Source: Microbacterium trichothecenolyticum (GTDB lineage: Bacteria > Actinomycetota > Actinomycetes > Actinomycetales > Microbacteriaceae). Taken from it: a stretch of DNA of 64,000 nucleotides. The DNA lies in NCBI RefSeq assembly GCF_030818955.1, contig NZ_JAUTBF010000001.1, positions 2,604,001-2,668,000 on the forward strand. The letters are read 5' to 3'. A model generated the notes under the pieces. It saw only the letters and a list, made by a program, of their open reading frames with translations, did not search any database and was not told the DNA's origin. The position numbers and the translations under genes are program-made. Of the stretch, positions 36,162 to 45,706 are shown piece by piece (within the stretch, counting starts at the first letter, position 1; each line of letters starts with the position of its first letter).

Positions 36162-37589
36162 TCAGCGCATGCGTCCGAGCTGGCTCGTGATCTCGGAGAC
36201 CTGGTTGAAGATCGAGCGGCGCTCCTTCATCAGGTCACTGATCTTCTTGTAGGCGTACATCACGGTGGTGTGATCGCGGTTGCCGAACAGCTGTCCGATC
36301 TTCGGCAGTGACAGACTCGTTCGTTCACGGCACAGATACATGGCGATCTGTCTCGCCGTCGCGACGGCCTGTGATCGACTCGATCCGTAGAGGTCGTCGA
36401 CCGACAGCTTGAAATACTGCGCCGTCGCCGTGATGATGTCGGTCGGCGAGATGACGTTCGCATCGTCCTGGTCGATGATGTCGCGCAGCACCGTCTGAGC
36501 CAGTGACATGTCGAGCGTCGAACGGTTCAGACTCGCGAAGGCCGAGACGCGGATGAGCGCACCCTCGAGCTCGCGGATGTTCGATGAGACGACCGTGGCG
36601 ATGTACTCCAGCACATCGTCGGGGATCAGCAGCCGTTCACTCTGCGCCTTCTTCCGCAGGATGGCGATGCGGGTCTCGAGGTCGGGCGCCTGCACGTCGG
36701 TGATCAGACCCCACTCGAAGCGGCTGCGCATGCGGTCTTCGAACCCGGTCAACTGCTTCGGGGGCAGATCGCTCGTGATCACCACCTGCTTGTCGTGATC
36801 GTGCAGCGTGTTGAAGGTGTGGAAGAAGGCTTCCTGCGTCTCTGCGCGGCCCTGCAGGAATTGGATGTCATCGATCAGGAGGATGTCGACATCGCGGTAT
36901 CGGGCCTGGAAGGCCGAGCCGCGGTTGTTCGCGATCGAATTGATGAAGTCGTTCGTGAACTCCTCGCTCGACACGTAGCGGACCCGGATGCCTGCGTACA
37001 TGCTGGCGGCGTAGTCGCCGATGGCGTGCAGCAGGTGGGTCTTGCCGAGACCGGAGTCGCCGTAGACGAAGAGCGGGTTGTAGGCCTTGGCCGGCGCTTC
37101 CGCGACCGCCACGGCAGCTGCGTGCGCGAAACGGTTCGACTGGCCGATGACGAAGTTGTCGAAGGTGTACTTCGGGTTCAGGCGGGTATCGCTGCGCGAG
37201 GCGGGCACGATGGGCTCGGGGGTCTGCTCGACGGCTGTCGTCGCCAGACTGCTGGCCGCCGGTGCCGCCGTCGACCGTTCTTCGGCGGGGGAGCTCGTGC
37301 GGTGCGAATCGATGAGATCGGGATTGACGACCACGCGGAACGTTCCGACATCGGGGTCGCTGCCCTGCACCTGCGCGAGCGCCTCGAGAATCGATGCGCG
37401 CATGCGTTTGTTGAACTGCGCGGCGGTCAGATCGTTGGGGACGTCGAGGTACAGGGTTCCCCCCATGACGCCCTGGGGAACGGCCAGGTTGAGGAAGCCG
37501 TGAAGCTGCGGCGTGACGCGGTCGTCGGTGAGAAGCTGGTCCAGCACGGCCGACCAGACGGGAACATCCGGTACTTCGTGCAAAGACAT
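36162..37589 (-). CDS. dnaA: Chromosomal replication initiator DnaA
   Basis: The 475-aa initiator has domain I (about 1-90, [10 protein letters not shown]), a Ser/Ala/Pro-rich linker, and AAA+ domain III beginning [20 protein letters not shown] with Walker [11 protein letters not shown] and Walker B LLIDDIQF. Domain IV contains the DnaA-box signature [15 protein letters not shown] 37589 ([12 protein letters not shown]) is chosen for the family N-terminus and a GGGGAG site 3 nt upstream; the open frame extends further to 37787. The gene reads towards oriC and ends at a T-tract terminator. Confidence 0.97.
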   Translation of the reverse strand: MSLHEVPDVPVWSAVLDQLLTDDRVTPQLHGFLNLAVPQGVMGGTLYLDVPNDLTAAQFNKRMRASILEALAQVQGSDPDVGTFRVVVNPDLIDSHRTSSPAEERSTAAPAASSLATTAVEQTPEPIVPASRSDTRLNPKYTFDNFVIGQSNRFAHAAAVAVAEAPAKAYNPLFVYGDSGLGKTHLLHAIGDYAASMYAGIRVRYVSSEEFTNDFINSIANNRGSAFQARYRDVDILLIDDIQFLQGRAETQEAFFHTFNTLHDHDKQVVITSDLPPKQLTGFEDRMRSRFEWGLITDVQAPDLETRIAILRKKAQSERLLIPDDVLEYIATVVSSNIRELEGALIRVSAFASLNRSTLDMSLAQTVLRDIIDQDDANVISPTDIITATAQYFKLSVDDLYGSSRSQAVATARQIAMYLCRERTSLSLPKIGQLFGNRDHTTVMYAYKKISDLMKERRSIFNQVSEITSQLGRMR

Positions 37590-37882
37590 ATCTCCCCTGG
37601 GACCTAGACGCGACGGCGATCGACGAGTCGCGTCGAACCTGTGGATAACTTCCGGGGCCACGCTAGTTCGCGGCTCTCGCGGAGCAAAATCCACTGTAAG
37701 ACCCGGCCGCGTGTCTTTGCCACGCTTGTGGAGAGAGCCTGGGGATAATAAGCGGTCGACTTCCCGGTTTGAGTTAACGCCGCGCACGACGTAGCCTTAG
37801 TCGGTTGACTTATGCCTATACGGCAGTCCCGACCCCGTCCCCGGCAGAAGAGCATCGGGCGACACCACCTCCGGAGTGACCC
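37590..37882. other. dnaA-rpmH divergent promoter region with DnaA boxes
   Basis: This 293-bp region carries the divergent promoters of dnaA (minus) and rpmH (plus). A perfect DnaA box, TGTGGATAA, lies at 37640-37648, only 51 bp upstream of the dnaA start, fitting autorepression of dnaA. A one-mismatch box TGGGGATAA is at 37740-37748. Confidence 0.65.
37640..37648 (-). promoter_or_regulatory. DnaA box upstream of dnaA
   Basis: Exact TGTGGATAA (reverse complement of TTATCCACA) upstream of the dnaA start; a likely autoregulatory site. Confidence 0.65.
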
Positions 37883-38020
37883 ATGAGCAAGCGCACCTTC
37901 CAGCCCAACAACCGTCGTCGTGCCAAGAAGCACGGCTTCCGTGCCCGCATGCGCACCCGTGCCGGCCGTGGCATCCTCGCCGCGCGTCGCGCCAAGGGAC
38001 GCACCGAGCTCTCGGCCTGA
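37883..38020 (+). CDS. rpmH: 50S ribosomal protein L34 (bL34)
   Basis: The 45-aa protein matches bL34 from end to end ([19 protein letters not shown], then [15 protein letters not shown]). It reads away from dnaA and begins the rpmH-rnpA-yidD-yidC-jag-rsmG run. CCGGAG lies 8 nt upstream of the ATG. Confidence 0.98.
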   Translation: MSKRTFQPNNRRRAKKHGFRARMRTRAGRGILAARRAKGRTELSA

Positions 38021-38028
38021 CAGCCCCG

Positions 38029-38367
38029 GTGATCGCGAAGCCGAACCGACTCACCCGCGGATCGGACTACAAAGCCACAGTCCGACGGGGCTCTCGCTGT
38101 GCCGGAGCGCACACCGTGACCTATGTCGGCTTGTCGGCTGAGACAGACCCGCCGCGTTTCGGCTTCATCGTGAGCCGACAGGTCGGCTCCGCGGTCACCC
38201 GCAACACTGTTCGCCGCCGCCTCAAGGCGGTGTGCGCCGAGGCGCTCCCGTCGATGCGCGGGGGCGCCTCCATCGTCATCCGGGCACTACCCTCGGCTGC
38301 CACCGTCGACTACTCCACGCTGCGCGCGGACGTCGTCCGGTGTCTGCAGCGCAAGGCAGCGGCATGA
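38029..38367 (+). CDS. rnpA: Ribonuclease P protein component
   Basis: This 112-aa protein subunit of RNase P processes tRNA 5' ends with the RNA subunit. Conserved: NRLTRGSDYKATVRRG, RFGFIVSRQVGSAVTRNTVRRRLK (the RNR basic motif, about residues 45-67) and IVIRALP. The start is the GTG at 38029, 8 nt after rpmH. Its stop overlaps the ATGAGTG where yidD begins. Confidence 0.95.
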   Translation: MIAKPNRLTRGSDYKATVRRGSRCAGAHTVTYVGLSAETDPPRFGFIVSRQVGSAVTRNTVRRRLKAVCAEALPSMRGGASIVIRALPSAATVDYSTLRADVVRCLQRKAAA

Positions 38368-38721
38368 GTGCTTCGACTCTGCCGAGCTCGGCCACGGGGG
38401 CCGGTCGCCTCTCGCCCGATGCGGTTCTGGCAGCGCTCCCTCTCCTCCCCCCGGAACGCAGGTCTGGCTCTGCTCCACGCGTATCGGGCGACCATCTCGC
38501 ACGTCTACGGCGACGTGTGCAAGTACTACCCCTCATGCTCCGCCTACTCGGTGGGCGCTGTGCAGCAGCACGGACTCGTCAAGGGCATCGCGTTCACCGC
38601 GGCCCGTCTCGCACGCTGTCATCCCTGGGCTCAGGGAGGCATCGACGATGTCCGTCCGCACCGCGCCTTCCGCCACGAACTCACTCCGCACGGTTTCGTC
38701 GTGCCTTCCCGAAAGGACTGA
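38368..38721 (+). CDS. yidD: Membrane protein insertion efficiency factor YidD
   Basis: The 117-aa protein matches YidD: LHAYRATISHVYGDVCKYYPSCSAYSVGAVQQHG with conserved cysteines (residues about 50 and 56), then GIAFTAARLARCHPWAQGGIDDV. YidD assists insertion by YidC, encoded 2 nt downstream. The GTG at 38368, right after the rnpA stop, is listed; ATG 38419 (MRFWQRSL) is a shorter alternative closer to the usual YidD start but without a visible ribosome-binding site. Confidence 0.88.
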   Translation: MLRLCRARPRGPVASRPMRFWQRSLSSPRNAGLALLHAYRATISHVYGDVCKYYPSCSAYSVGAVQQHGLVKGIAFTAARLARCHPWAQGGIDDVRPHRAFRHELTPHGFVVPSRKD

Positions 38722-38723
38722 TC

Positions 38724-39797
38724 GTGCAATTCGATCTCATTGGGACCCTCCTCTGGCCACTGAAATGGGCCGTCGAACTCGTGCTGGTGGGGTGGCACAC
38801 GCTGTTCACCGCCGTTGGCCTGCCGCCGGCGGCGGGTCTGACGTGGGTGCTGTCGATCATCGGCCTCGTTCTCATCGTGCGCGCGGCGCTCATCCCTCTC
38901 TTCGTCAAGCAGATCAAGAGTCAGCGCAAGATGATGGAGATCGCTCCTGAACTGCGCAAGGTGCAGGAGAAGTACCGCGGCAAGAAGGATCAGCTCTCGC
39001 GTGAGGCCATGAGCCGCGAGACCATGGCGCTGTACAAGAAGCACGGCACCACCCCGGTTTCGAGTTGCCTTCCCCTGCTGGTGCAGATGCCGATCTTCTT
39101 CGCGCTCTTCAGTGTGTTGAACGACGTGTCCAAGCATGCGGCGAGCGGTGTCGGTGGTGTCGGCCTGCTCACCCCCGAGCTGACGACAGAGTTCTACGAC
39201 GCGCGTCTGTTCGATGTGGCATCCATGCACGTGAACCTCGTGACGGCGTGGGGTCAGCCCGACGGCCAGGTCACCGTCGCCATTCTGCTGACGCTGGTCG
39301 TGCTCATGATCGCCTCGCAGTTCTTCACGCAGTTGCAGATCATCTCGAAGAACCTGTCGCCCGAGGCCAAGACCGGCCAGGCGTATCAGATGCAGAAGAT
39401 CATGCTGTACATCCTGCCGCTGGCTTTCATCTTCTCGGGCATCTTCTTCCCGCTGGGTGTCGTCATCTACTGGTTCGTCAGCAACCTGTGGACGATGGTG
39501 CAGCAGTTCGTCGTCATTCGAGAGATGCCGACGCCGGGGTCCGACGCTGCCAAGGCTCGCGAAGAGCGCCTGGCCCGCAAGGGCAAGGCGATCGACGCGG
39601 CAGGCAAGGTCGTGCCGATCGAGAAGTACCACGCTGAGCAGCAGCGCCTCCTCGAGGAGGCGGAGCGTGCGCGCGCAGCGCAGCCGAAGCGCCAGCAGCC
39701 CGTCGGCAAGCAGCGTGCCAAGAAGCAGCAGTCCGCCAAGAACACCGGCGCGCAGGGGAGTTCCACTCCTTCGCCCGGCTCCTCCCCCGCCTCCTGA
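38724..39797 (+). CDS. yidC: Membrane protein insertase YidC/Oxa1
   Basis: This 357-aa Gram-positive type YidC has five transmembrane helices, beginning near residue 10. Seen are the conserved cytoplasmic hairpin with SQRKMMEIAPELRKVQEKY, PVSSCLPLLVQMPIFFALFSVL, and IFFPLGVVIYWFVSNLW near the end, followed by a Lys/Gln/Ser-rich tail (about 290-357) likely to contact ribosomes. It inserts proteins with or without Sec. GTG start at 38724. Confidence 0.96.
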   Translation: MQFDLIGTLLWPLKWAVELVLVGWHTLFTAVGLPPAAGLTWVLSIIGLVLIVRAALIPLFVKQIKSQRKMMEIAPELRKVQEKYRGKKDQLSREAMSRETMALYKKHGTTPVSSCLPLLVQMPIFFALFSVLNDVSKHAASGVGGVGLLTPELTTEFYDARLFDVASMHVNLVTAWGQPDGQVTVAILLTLVVLMIASQFFTQLQIISKNLSPEAKTGQAYQMQKIMLYILPLAFIFSGIFFPLGVVIYWFVSNLWTMVQQFVVIREMPTPGSDAAKAREERLARKGKAIDAAGKVVPIEKYHAEQQRLLEEAERARAAQPKRQQPVGKQRAKKQQSAKNTGAQGSSTPSPGSSPAS

Positions 39798-39814
39798 CGA
39801 CCCGAAAGATCCCG

Positions 39815-40318
39815 ATGACGACGTCCGATCAGATCGCACCCGACCAGACCGCCGCCACCGAGGAGCAGCTCGAGCAGGAGGGCGACATCGCCGCCGACTA
39901 CCTCGAGGGGCTTCTCGATATCGCCGACATCGACGGCGACCTCGCGCTCGACGTGCGTGCGGGTCGTGCCTACGTGTCGGTGGAAGCCGACCACGCCGAC
40001 GCTCTGTCTCTGTTGTCGCATCCCGATACCGTTCAAGCCCTGCAAGAACTGACGCGCTTGGCCGTGCAGAACTCGACGGGACGTTTCTCGCGCCTCATCC
40101 TCGACATCGGCGGCTCGCGCGATGCACGACAGCGGCAGCTAGAGACGCTCGTCGACCGCGCAATCGCTCGCATCGATGAGGGCGCATCGCAGGCGTCGTT
40201 GCCGGCGATGTCCAGCTACGAGCGCAAGCTCGTGCACGACATCGCTGCCGCGCGCGGCTACTCCTCCGAGTCGTTCGGTGAGGGCGCTGATCGTCACACC
40301 GTGCTGCGTCGCGGCTGA
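39815..40318 (+). CDS. jag: RNA-binding protein Jag/KhpB (KH and R3H domains)
   Basis: The 167-aa protein has an acidic N-terminus, a KH-like domain (about 25-100; YLEGLLDIADIDGDL, SLLSHPDTVQALQELTRLAV) and a C-terminal R3H domain (about 103-165; LETLVDRAIAR, LPAMSSYERKLVHDIAAARGYSSESFGEGADRH split here). The R-x3-H core is SYERKLVH. It binds RNA as part of the KhpA/KhpB pair and lies 17 nt after yidC, as in most Gram-positives. Confidence 0.93.
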   Translation: MTTSDQIAPDQTAATEEQLEQEGDIAADYLEGLLDIADIDGDLALDVRAGRAYVSVEADHADALSLLSHPDTVQALQELTRLAVQNSTGRFSRLILDIGGSRDARQRQLETLVDRAIARIDEGASQASLPAMSSYERKLVHDIAAARGYSSESFGEGADRHTVLRRG

Positions 40319-40323
40319 TCGGA

Positions 40324-40953
40324 ATGCCCGAACAGCTCGAGCCCGAGCCGGCCGCCGCTGTCGCCCTCTTCGGCGACCGCATCGACACGGCGCGCCAGTT
40401 CGTTTCGGCTCTCGCGATGCACGGCGAGGAGCGAGGTCTGATCGGACCCCTCGAGGTGCCTCGTCTGTGGACGCGTCACGTTCTGAACAGCGTGATCGCC
40501 GCACCGTACTTCTCCGGTCGAGCGGTCGACGTGGGATCGGGAGCCGGGCTCCCCGGCCTGGTGCTGGCCATCGCCCGTCCGGACGTGGAATGGACGCTCA
40601 TCGAGCCCATGGAGCGGCGCACGGCATGGCTCACGGAGCAGGTGTCGGCGCTGGGGCTCGACAACGTCACCGTCGAGCGGTTGCGCGGTGAGGAGTGGGA
40701 TCGGGGACGCATCTTCGACGTGGTGACGGCTCGCGCCGTGAGCGCGCTTCGTACGCTTCTGCCCTTCACCGCTCCCCTGGCGCGACCGGGCGGTCGACTC
40801 GTGTTGCTGAAAGGCGCGAACGTCGCGAACGAGGTGGATGCCGCGGCCAAGCAGATCCGAAAGTACGGGCTGCAGGACGTGGCGGTCGAGGTGGTCGGCG
40901 AAGGCGTGCTCGACGAACCGACGCGCGTCTTCCTCGCGACCGTCGCTCGCTGA
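40324..40953 (+). CDS. rsmG: 16S rRNA (guanine-527-N7)-methyltransferase RsmG
   Basis: The 209-aa SAM-dependent methyltransferase has LWTRHVLNSVIAAPY, the SAM-binding loop VDVGSGAGLPGLVLAI (about 60-75), IEPMERRTAWL, VTARAVSALRTLLPF and GRLVLLKGAN. It methylates G527 of 16S rRNA; loss gives low-level streptomycin resistance in other bacteria. It starts 5 nt after jag. No parAB follows directly: 4.7 kb of gene-poor DNA intervenes. Confidence 0.96.
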   Translation: MPEQLEPEPAAAVALFGDRIDTARQFVSALAMHGEERGLIGPLEVPRLWTRHVLNSVIAAPYFSGRAVDVGSGAGLPGLVLAIARPDVEWTLIEPMERRTAWLTEQVSALGLDNVTVERLRGEEWDRGRIFDVVTARAVSALRTLLPFTAPLARPGGRLVLLKGANVANEVDAAAKQIRKYGLQDVAVEVVGEGVLDEPTRVFLATVAR

Positions 40954-41418
40954 GGGCGTCACCGAATCGGGCGTACGAGCTCATCGGCTTTATGCACGCC
41001 GGTGTTCATTCATGTGAATATAAAACGGGCACGCTCTGATGCTTGTCGAGCCACACGGATGTCACGTCTTCGCTGCCGGCGCTGCGGTCGAGCGTCTCTG
41101 CATCCGCGTCGACGCGCGATCTAGGCGCTTTTGTCGATGCAACGGCGGCGCGGTGAAGATCGCTGATTTTCTCTGTGGATGGTGATGACCTCCGGGGCTT
41201 CTCGGGGTCTGCGGTGTCGTATGTTGCCTGACGTCCGCAGTCGGGCACATCCTCGGGTAATCGCTCTCTCGAGCTGAGGCGGCTACCCAGGAAGTCGGTC
41301 TGCCGCACGCTGGTCCGCGGTCAGGTGCTCGACTCGTCGCCTGGTCTTCTGCCTGGGTGCCATGGGTCTTTCGTGAATCGCCCCCGCTCGCTCTCGTCAC
41401 GCTCCAGTCGTTTGCGAT

Positions 41419-41434
41419 GTTTCACGTGGAACGT
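41419..41434. promoter_or_regulatory. parS site 1 (imperfect)
   Basis: TGTTTCACGTGGAACG matches the ParB-binding consensus TGTTTCACGTGAAACA at 14 of 16 positions. Confidence 0.65.
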
Positions 41435-42642
41435 GAACGTCGCGCCCTCGATCAGCTGGGCCGACTCCCCCGCGACGAGTCGACACCATCCCTGGGTTGA
41501 GAACGGGGTTGAGTGTGACGACCAGCGCCTCCTCCGTCGTCGTCACATCACGATGCTGGCGCCGCGACCTCAGATCTGCTGAGGCTCGCCATGTCATCTG
41601 CCGTGATCGGCGCGTCGTCCATCGCGTGCTTATCCCCGGTGATCCCTACGGGCACGCGTGTGCACACCCAGCGATGTCGGAGGCAGGGAGGCTTCCCACT
41701 CGGAGACCCGTGCGCTTGCGGGCATCCTCTCGCGCTCGGCCTCGCACTGGAGGCGTGGGTCGGGTGACAGTGCTCCGCAGACCGAGACGACGAGCCAACC
41801 GTCTTCTCCCGCGTGCCACGGGTTGCGGCATCGCCCGGCATCCCCCGCATCTGGTTCCGCTGGTGAACGAGGATGCCGCCGACGACGGTGCCGTCGTCTC
41901 CCCGACGTGGGCGGTGAGGATTTTGGCTGTCGCGGGCGCTGTCGTTGGCAAGGACCTCACTCTCGTCATCCTGGCGATGCATGGCGAGGGAGGTGTACTT
42001 CAACGGGGTGGACACCTCCACAATCTCATTCCGCACGAACTCTGACGCACCGGCGTGGCTGAGAGCCCTGTCGGAGCCGGTTTCGACGATCCCTCCGCAG
42101 AGTGCGCAGCCCACGGCTGTGCGAGCATGCACGATGCGGGAATGGGGTGGAGCTCGCTCGCTGCACGAGGCCTCGGTGCCGTATTCAATGAGGGTGGTGT
42201 CGGCCGACAATGGTGGATCGACGATGCGTCATCTTGGCTTGTGCGACACGGACTGCGTGATCTCGTTCGACGATCCTCGTCGGGCCGAATGGACTATCGT
42301 CGCGGCCGAACGTGTACGGGGCGTTGAGACGGTGGGCAGGTGGAGAGATCGTCCTCGATCCCTGGGGTCGTCATGGAGTGAGTGCGTGCGAGTGGTATCG
42401 CTGTGAGCGCACGATGATCAGGACCTCTCCCCCGGCGCACTATCTCCGAATCCCGAAGCGGGCGACGACACTCCTCCGCAGGTGCTTTCCGTGTCGTGCA
42501 CCTTGATGAGGTGGGTGGCGTGTGGAACTGTTGCGGACGTCGTGGTGCGGGATGCCCTTGATCCATAGGGTGGCTCATGCGGACAGTTCATCGTCCGGGA
42601 GGAGCTACGGGGGCGCGCCAGATGTCCCGTCTGCACGTTGCG

Positions 42643-42658
42643 TGTTTCACGTGAAACC
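42643..42658. promoter_or_regulatory. parS site 2
   Basis: TGTTTCACGTGAAACC, 15 of 16 matches; the inner 14-bp palindrome is perfect. Confidence 0.92.
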
Positions 42659-43508
42659 GTATGAAGCGGTGATGGCGATCCGCCCTCACTTCACTCGAGG
42701 AACGTGGGCGACGTTCATGAGCACGACGCTTGCATGATGGGGTGGTGCTCCGGTGTGGCGTGAGCTGCTCGGCACGAACGCAATCCTGAAGAGAATCGAG
42801 GGGATCGCAGAGTCGAGACATCGACGGTGGATGCTGGTCGCGTTCCTCTGTTGACTCACGATGCGAATCCGCGCACGCACGAAATGCGGGAGCCACGTGT
42901 ACGCGGTGCGAGGGGCGCGCGAGCATCCCGGGACGTGAGATGCGTCATGTCGGGACGTGTAATCGTGTTGTCGACCACCCGATAAGTCGTTGTCGTGTGT
43001 GGAGCGGTGACGGTGCGGATCGATGCTGACCGCAATGGGCGCCGGGGCACACCGTGCACGAGTTGTCTCACCGCGACGCGAGCGGCATAGGCAAGCACCC
43101 CTTTGCGATGTCACGCGGGCGCCCAGTGAATACCCAGCGAAGAGCCCGGATGACCCACGGGACGCGGCCGCCCTCTGGACGTACTGATCACCAACGCGAT
43201 CAAAGAATGCAGCCTGCGCGCGCGAAGGTGTGGCGTCGCTGGTCGCCCCACTCTCGCGGCATGGCGTTGCCTTGCGCGTGGGCATAGCCCGGCCGAATGT
43301 GCTCGGTGCTCGCGAGCCGGGCGTGGCGTGCGGTCTGGGCGTAGATGAGGTGGTGGGGTATCGAAGTTGATGCGCGCGCTGAGGTTTTCGTGTCGCTTGG
43401 CGCCGCGCAGCTGTGGGTCGACAGATGATGCCTGGTTCGCGCCTCATCGCAATCTGATCGCGATCCAGAGGTGGCGTTCCGCGGGTCGTCAATGCTGAGG
43501 TAAACGAG

Positions 43509-43524
43509 CGTTTCACGTGAAACA
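43509..43524. promoter_or_regulatory. parS site 3
   Basis: CGTTTCACGTGAAACA, 15 of 16 matches; inner 14-bp palindrome perfect. Confidence 0.92.
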
Positions 43525-44023
43525 TATCCGCACGGGTCGTCGAGGCCTGGACTCGGCGGGCGGGCCGCGGCGTCAGGTGACGCAGGATTCATTCGCGGAC
43601 GACTGCCGCAACGTTGCGTGGGTGGAATGTCGTGCGGGTAAGAGTCGCGCCCCGAGGTTACTCCGCGCGCTGGAGGATGCAGCAGATGGCACGCACGCTG
43701 TGAAGCGTGCAAGGGAAGGCGCGAAGCAGGGAACTGTCGATGTGCAGGCCGCGACCGCGTCAATCACGAAGGTGATGAGGTGAGCGGTAGACGCGAACAG
43801 GAGATGGCGCGGGACGGGGACAGTCGTCAGACCGAGACGAACCCGGAATGTCTCTGCCGGGCTGGATCACGGTGGGGCAATGATGGAGGGGCGCCACGGC
43901 GCTGGCCTGGCGGATGCAGGGCGGAGTGGCGCGTGCCTCGATTCGCCGCGGAACGAGGTCGTGAACGTGATCGGCAGTCTGCTGGGCGAGCGGCAGCTTG
44001 GGTCGACCAACAACCTCCGAGTG

Positions 44024-44039
44024 AGTTTCACGTGAAACA
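44024..44039. promoter_or_regulatory. parS site 4
   Basis: AGTTTCACGTGAAACA, 15 of 16 matches; inner 14-bp palindrome perfect. Confidence 0.92.
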
Positions 44040-44782
44040 CCGCGACACTGCAGGAACGACATGATGTACCTCCCAGCCGCAGGGCGGGCAGCGCACTCCG
44101 CTCGGACATTACGCAGGGCGCCCCGCGGAGACGGAAAGGTGTCGCTCTGGGGTGGCACACAACCAGGCACATGCGCATGCATCGGCGGTGACGAAACAGG
44201 GAGAAAAGCGACCCAGAACACGGACGTGCACCTCGGACATGGCGCTCTCAGCACGAGAAGCAGGCAGGGGGAAGGGGAGAGCGGGAGGAAATGGATCACA
44301 CAGGCTCGGCGTGAGGAATGGGTCCCTGGGATTTCCGCCGCACCTGCATACCTGCCCATTGACACGAGGAGCAGGACGGTGAACGGCGGCGCAAGCCGGC
44401 TCAAATCCCGAGACCGAGGTCGGTCGTGAGGAGAACGTGCGACGGTACCGGCCACCGAGGCGCGCGTCCTGTCGCCGAAAGCAGTCTCGCGAGGATGCGT
44501 CTGTCGCGACAGCCCAGAATTGCCCGGCGGTCCGACGTGCGATGGTCGGAGGAATCGCGCGTCGCGGGGATACAGCCCGTGGAGAGGATGTGCACGCCAG
44601 GGAGTCGCGTGATGGCTGTGGCGCGGACGATGGGCGAGTGGCTGCGCGACTGCCCGCGCGGAGCTACGAGGAGGCAGGCTGGCGGCCAGCAGACCCGATC
44701 ATTGTGGGTCCTTCCCCGGAGAGCAACGGGCGGGTGCGTCCGGGTGGGCTCGACTCAAGATGCTCGACTGTCCACGCGCGAG

Positions 44783-44798
44783 CGTTTCACGTGAAACA
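44783..44798. promoter_or_regulatory. parS site 5
   Basis: CGTTTCACGTGAAACA, 15 of 16 matches; inner 14-bp palindrome perfect. Confidence 0.92.
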
Positions 44799-45660
44799 TC
44801 GGACGGCGGAGGCTCGCGCGCAGTGAGCGCGGGCGTCCTCTGGTGATGGTGATGTCGCGAGGTGTGCACGTGATCCAACCAGCTCAGAGACGTGGGGGGC
44901 CTCCCCTGGGTGGGGTCACGGCACAGGATCCACCGACCGCCTCAGCTGTCTCGCGCTCCGATGTGTTGTCCATGCGAACGAGACCAGACGCACCCGCCCC
45001 CTGATGATGACGTGGATCCGACCACCCGTCGTCGAGGCCAGCGTGGGACGGCCGCCGATCACGGTCACGGCGGCAGATGGGCGGAGGTGACTTCGTTCGC
45101 AGTCGTCGCGATGTGATGACCCGCGTACCGAACGAGTGTGGCTCGAACCACCCATGCGGCTGAGCCGCGCGGCGAGCATGTGCTTCGTCGGGCCGTCCTT
45201 CAGCTCGGGGAAGGCTCGTGGCGCCGACACCGCGGTCGGGCGTGGGCGACAGGTGCGGGCGCACCGCCGCCAGCCCCAATCGCCCGCCCGGGAGCGCGGC
45301 GGCATGGGAGCGAGTCGACGTGGAGAAGATGGCACGGTGAGATCAAGCAGACGGGCCCCCGTGTCTGCGACACCGGCCGCGGTGGGCGCCTCACCGGGTC
45401 ACGAGTGCAAGAGGTGCGCTGAGTAACCGCGGCCTCGTTGACGCTCGTCCCCTTGCTCTCCGCAGCTCTCCACGCCAACCTCCGCGCCCGTGGCATGCGC
45501 GCGTGAGTGGGTCATAAAGGAGCCGCCCCACCCTCGGAACCCTTGCGTGCGTCGACCGCACGACACTGATCCGGCGACCACGTCCGCGTGAACATGCGGC
45601 CCGGCGGGTGATCTTGCCAAGGGTGCGGGCACTCCAGCCGAGGAATGGCGCAGCCCCGGG

Positions 45661-45666
45661 TAGACT
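45661..45666 (+). promoter_or_regulatory. -10 box of the parAB promoter
   Basis: TAGACT lies here, so transcription should start near 45673. This excludes an in-frame ATG at 45645 as the parA start and leaves a short leader with GGAGAGG at 45682-45688. Confidence 0.5.
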
Positions 45667-45690
45667 GGCGGAGTTGGCGACGGAGAGGTG

Positions 45691-45706
45691 TGTTTCACGT
45701 GAAACA
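45691..45706. promoter_or_regulatory. parS site 6 (perfect), overlapping the parA start
   Basis: TGTTTCACGTGAAACA is a 16/16 match to the consensus. The likely parA start codon (GTG 45699-45701) is the right half of the CACGTG core, so ParB bound here would cover the parA initiation region and could repress parAB. Confidence 0.95.

Larger units (their letters stand above)
40954..45689. other. Gene-poor parS-bearing region between rsmG and parA
   Basis: No recognisable gene was found in 4.7 kb on either strand. Open frames are short, overlapping and of random, Arg/Ser/His-rich composition, and none has a family motif with a ribosome-binding site. By eye the base composition is less GC-rich (roughly 60-65%) than the flanking genes. 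The only ordered signals are six parS sites, five inside the region and the sixth at its right end, spaced 0.5-1.2 kb apart. It looks like either decayed genes or DNA kept for its ParB-loading function. Confidence 0.75.

Noticed and set aside
42686..43525. Possible 279-aa protein in the parS region
   Set aside because: The translation is Arg/Ser/His/Pro-rich without any domain, begins in a parS palindrome (FHVK is simply translated parS) and has no ribosome-binding site.
45645..45698. Earlier ATG as the parA start
   Set aside because: It lies upstream of the probable promoter -10 (45661-45666) and would encode a non-conserved Arg/Trp-rich extension.
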